Assembly: GCA_018822065.1 (NCBI GenBank) | Contig: JAHJKV010000135.1 | Span: 1-5,850, forward strand | Origin: Pseudomonadota bacterium | Lineage (GTDB): Bacteria > Desulfobacterota > Desulfovibrionia > Desulfovibrionales > Desulfovibrionaceae | Length of the DNA: 5,850 bases | Direction: 5' to 3' | Part shown: piece by piece, positions 4,475 to 5,850 of the stretch | Layout: the number at the start of each line of letters is the position of its first letter | Position numbering within the stretch: the stretch's first letter is position 1 | Notes under the pieces: generated by a model | What the model was told of the DNA's origin: nothing | Databases searched by the model: none | The model's input: only the letters and a program-made list of their open reading frames with translations | Made by a program: the position numbers and the translations under genes

Positions 4475-5347
4475 ATGGCATCATTAAATGACGTTAAAAA
4501 CCAGATCGTCGGCGTCAAGAAAACCAAGCAGATCACCAAGGCCATGAATATGGTGGCCTCGGCGAAACTCAGGAACGCCCAGGAGCGCATCGAGCGCTTC
4601 CGTCCCTACGCGGACAAGTTCTATGAGATGCTTGGCGACTTGGCAGCCGGTGCGGATGAGTCGGTGCATCCGCTGCTCGAGGTTCGAGAGGAGACCAAAT
4701 CGACGGGTATCGTCGTGGTCACCTCCGACCGCGGGCTGTGCGGTGCTTTCAATGCCAACATTCTCAGCATGGCCAACAAACTGGCCAACTCGAAGGTTGC
4801 GGAAGGCAAAACCGTCAAGATGTACTGCATAGGCAAAAAGAGCCGTGACTACTTCCGGAAGACCGAACATGAAGTTGTTCGGGCTGAGGCGGACGCCATG
4901 AGCGGCTTCGACTTCACGCTGGCCAGTTCCATCGGCTCCGATGTTATCAATGGCTACCTGACCAGCGCGCTGGACGAAGTGATCGTGGTCTACGGCGAGT
5001 TTCAGTCCATGGCAAAGCAGCCGCCGATGACGCAGCAGCTTCTGCCCATGACCTCCACTTCGGAAGAAGAAGGCGGATCCGGTTCGGCCGAATACGTCTA
5101 CGAACCTTCTGTCGAGGGACTGCTCGCGGAGTTGCTGCCCAGGTTCATCAATGTCCAGGTCTATCGCGCCCTGCTCGACACTTCGTGCTCCGAGCATGCG
5201 GCCCGAATGGCTGCTATGGACAACGCGACCAAGGCCTGTGATGAGATGACCGATGCGCTGACCCTGCTCTATAACAAGACCAGGCAGGCGTCTATTACGG
5301 CTGATCTTATGGACATTGTCGGCGGCGCCGAGGCGCTGAAAGGATAA
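4475..5347 (+). CDS. atpG: ATP synthase F1 subunit γ (central rotor shaft)
   Basis: This 290-residue protein is close to the 287 of E. coli. The N-terminal helix MASLNDVKNQIVGVKKTKQI with TKAMNMVASAKL (to about 32), the Rossmann-like middle part with SDRGLCGAFNANI 84-96, and the C-terminal helix with SEHAARMAAMDNAT 239-252 and LLYNKTRQASIT 264-275 are all family landmarks. The two terminal helices form the coiled coil that turns inside α3β3 and drives catalysis, while the middle domain sits on the c-ring with ε. The start is ATG with GAGGT 5 bases upstream. In the C-terminal signature the usual ITxE reads ITAD (Asp277), a conservative change. An acidic/glycine stretch (196-205, SEEEGGSGSA) precedes the last domain and is probably a surface loop. 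Confidence 0.98.
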   Translation: MASLNDVKNQIVGVKKTKQITKAMNMVASAKLRNAQERIERFRPYADKFYEMLGDLAAGADESVHPLLEVREETKSTGIVVVTSDRGLCGAFNANILSMANKLANSKVAEGKTVKMYCIGKKSRDYFRKTEHEVVRAEADAMSGFDFTLASSIGSDVINGYLTSALDEVIVVYGEFQSMAKQPPMTQQLLPMTSTSEEEGGSGSAEYVYEPSVEGLLAELLPRFINVQVYRALLDTSCSEHAARMAAMDNATKACDEMTDALTLLYNKTRQASITADLMDIVGGAEALKG

Positions 5348-5351
5348 GTTT

Positions 5352-5359
5352 AAGGGGAA
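5352..5359 (+). promoter_or_regulatory. Ribosome-binding site of atpD
   Basis: AAGGGGAA lies 6 bases before ATG 5366, within the 18-base gap after atpG. It supports the ATG start and continued polycistronic translation. Confidence 0.65.
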
Positions 5360-5365
5360 ATCGAT

Positions 5366-5850
5366 ATGAGTAACATAGGTAAAATCGTGCAGGTTATCGG
5401 CGCGGTCGTCGACGTCGAGTTTGATGAGGGCAACCTGCCCAACATTCTGACCTCGATCAACATCAATAACCCGAATAACTCGGACGCTCCGATCCTGGTC
5501 TGCGAAGTTGCGCAGCACCTGGGTGACAACATCGTCCGTACCATCGCCATGGACGCCACCGAAGGTCTGGTTCGCGGCATGGCTGCTGAAGCCACTGGCG
5601 CTGCCATCACCATTCCCGTTGGTGCAGGCTCCCTGGGCCGCATCATGAACGTGGTCGGCCTCCCTGTGGACGAACTGGGTCCCATCGACTCCACGAAGTT
5701 CATGTCCATCCACCGTCCGGCTCCGGATTTCGTCGACCTCTCCACTAAGGTGGAACTGCTCGAAACCGGCATCAAGGTCGTTGACCTGCTCATCCCCTTC
5801 CCCAAAGGCGGAAAGATGGGCCTGTTCGGCGGCGCCGGTGTTGGCAAGAC
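5366..5850 (+). CDS. atpD: ATP synthase F1 subunit β (3'-truncated by the window edge)
   Basis: The first 161 codons plus two bases are present, from ATG 5366. The N-terminal β-barrel (about 1-80) opens with GKIVQVIGAVVDVEF, and TIAMDATEGLVRG (about 65-77) is typical of β. The start of the nucleotide-binding domain follows, with VELLETGIKVVDLLIPFPKGGKMGLFGG split over the hinge and the P-loop. The window stops inside Walker A GGAGVGKT (155-162), where Lys161 equals the catalytic P-loop lysine of E. coli β; the last two bases (ac) can only encode Thr. β carries the three catalytic ATP sites of the complex. The missing part is about two thirds of a normal 460-470 residue protein. Small peculiarities are an Asn-rich stretch (INNPNNSD, about 33-40) and GLPVDELGP where GEPVD is usual. 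An ε gene (atpC) would be expected downstream. Confidence 0.98.
   Translation, partial: MSNIGKIVQVIGAVVDVEFDEGNLPNILTSININNPNNSDAPILVCEVAQHLGDNIVRTIAMDATEGLVRGMAAEATGAAITIPVGAGSLGRIMNVVGLPVDELGPIDSTKFMSIHRPAPDFVDLSTKVELLETGIKVVDLLIPFPKGGKMGLFGGAGVGK

Noticed and set aside
4484..5713. Long antisense open frame (409 codons) opposite atpG and atpD
   Set aside because: It is the mirror of two well-conserved genes; the translation is His/Asp/Gly-rich with no domain, and no promoter or ribosome-binding site supports it.

Overview
The window is an ordinary core-genome region of a Gram-negative bacterium. Two cell-shape genes are followed by most of an F-type ATP synthase operon, all on the + strand and tightly packed. 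The sequences look like Desulfovibrionales (Desulfovibrio or Pseudodesulfovibrio type). The reasons are a b' plus b pair in which b carries a signal-peptide-like N-terminus, α and β sequences resembling those I remember from that group, and an operon that starts at b' without the a and c subunit genes. The taxonomic call is inference from remembered similarity, not from a search.

Layout. Bases 1-826 hold the C-terminal three quarters of RodA, the SEDS peptidoglycan glycosyltransferase of the elongation machinery. Bases 863-1237 encode a small bactofilin, a polymer-forming cytoskeletal protein. Bases 1238-1381 are the only sizeable non-coding stretch (144 bases). This stretch is dense with symmetry: two near-identical TTCC(C/A)GGGAA palindromes 22 bp apart, a perfect TTGACA -35 box with a weaker -10 box, a 7+7 inverted repeat over the -10, a half-matched Rex-like site, and a third TTCCC/GGGAA palindrome over the ribosome-binding site of the next gene. 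From 1382 to the end run atpF' (b'), atpF (b), atpH (δ), atpA (α), atpG (γ) and the first 161 codons of atpD (β), cut inside the Walker A motif.

How it works together. The b' and b subunits are single-span stator proteins. Their cytoplasmic coiled coils join the membrane sector to δ on top of the α3β3 head, and γ is the rotor shaft inside that head. The remaining subunits, a (atpB), c (atpE) and ε (atpC), are not in the window. Subunit ε probably follows atpD; a and c must lie elsewhere because bactofilin occupies the place just upstream of atpF'. Translation looks coupled along the operon: gaps are 4-18 bases, atpF and atpH overlap in TTGA, and both of these use TTG starts.

No undescribed system, mobile element, CRISPR array or RNA gene was found. 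The part most worth a second look is the regulatory region 1238-1381.
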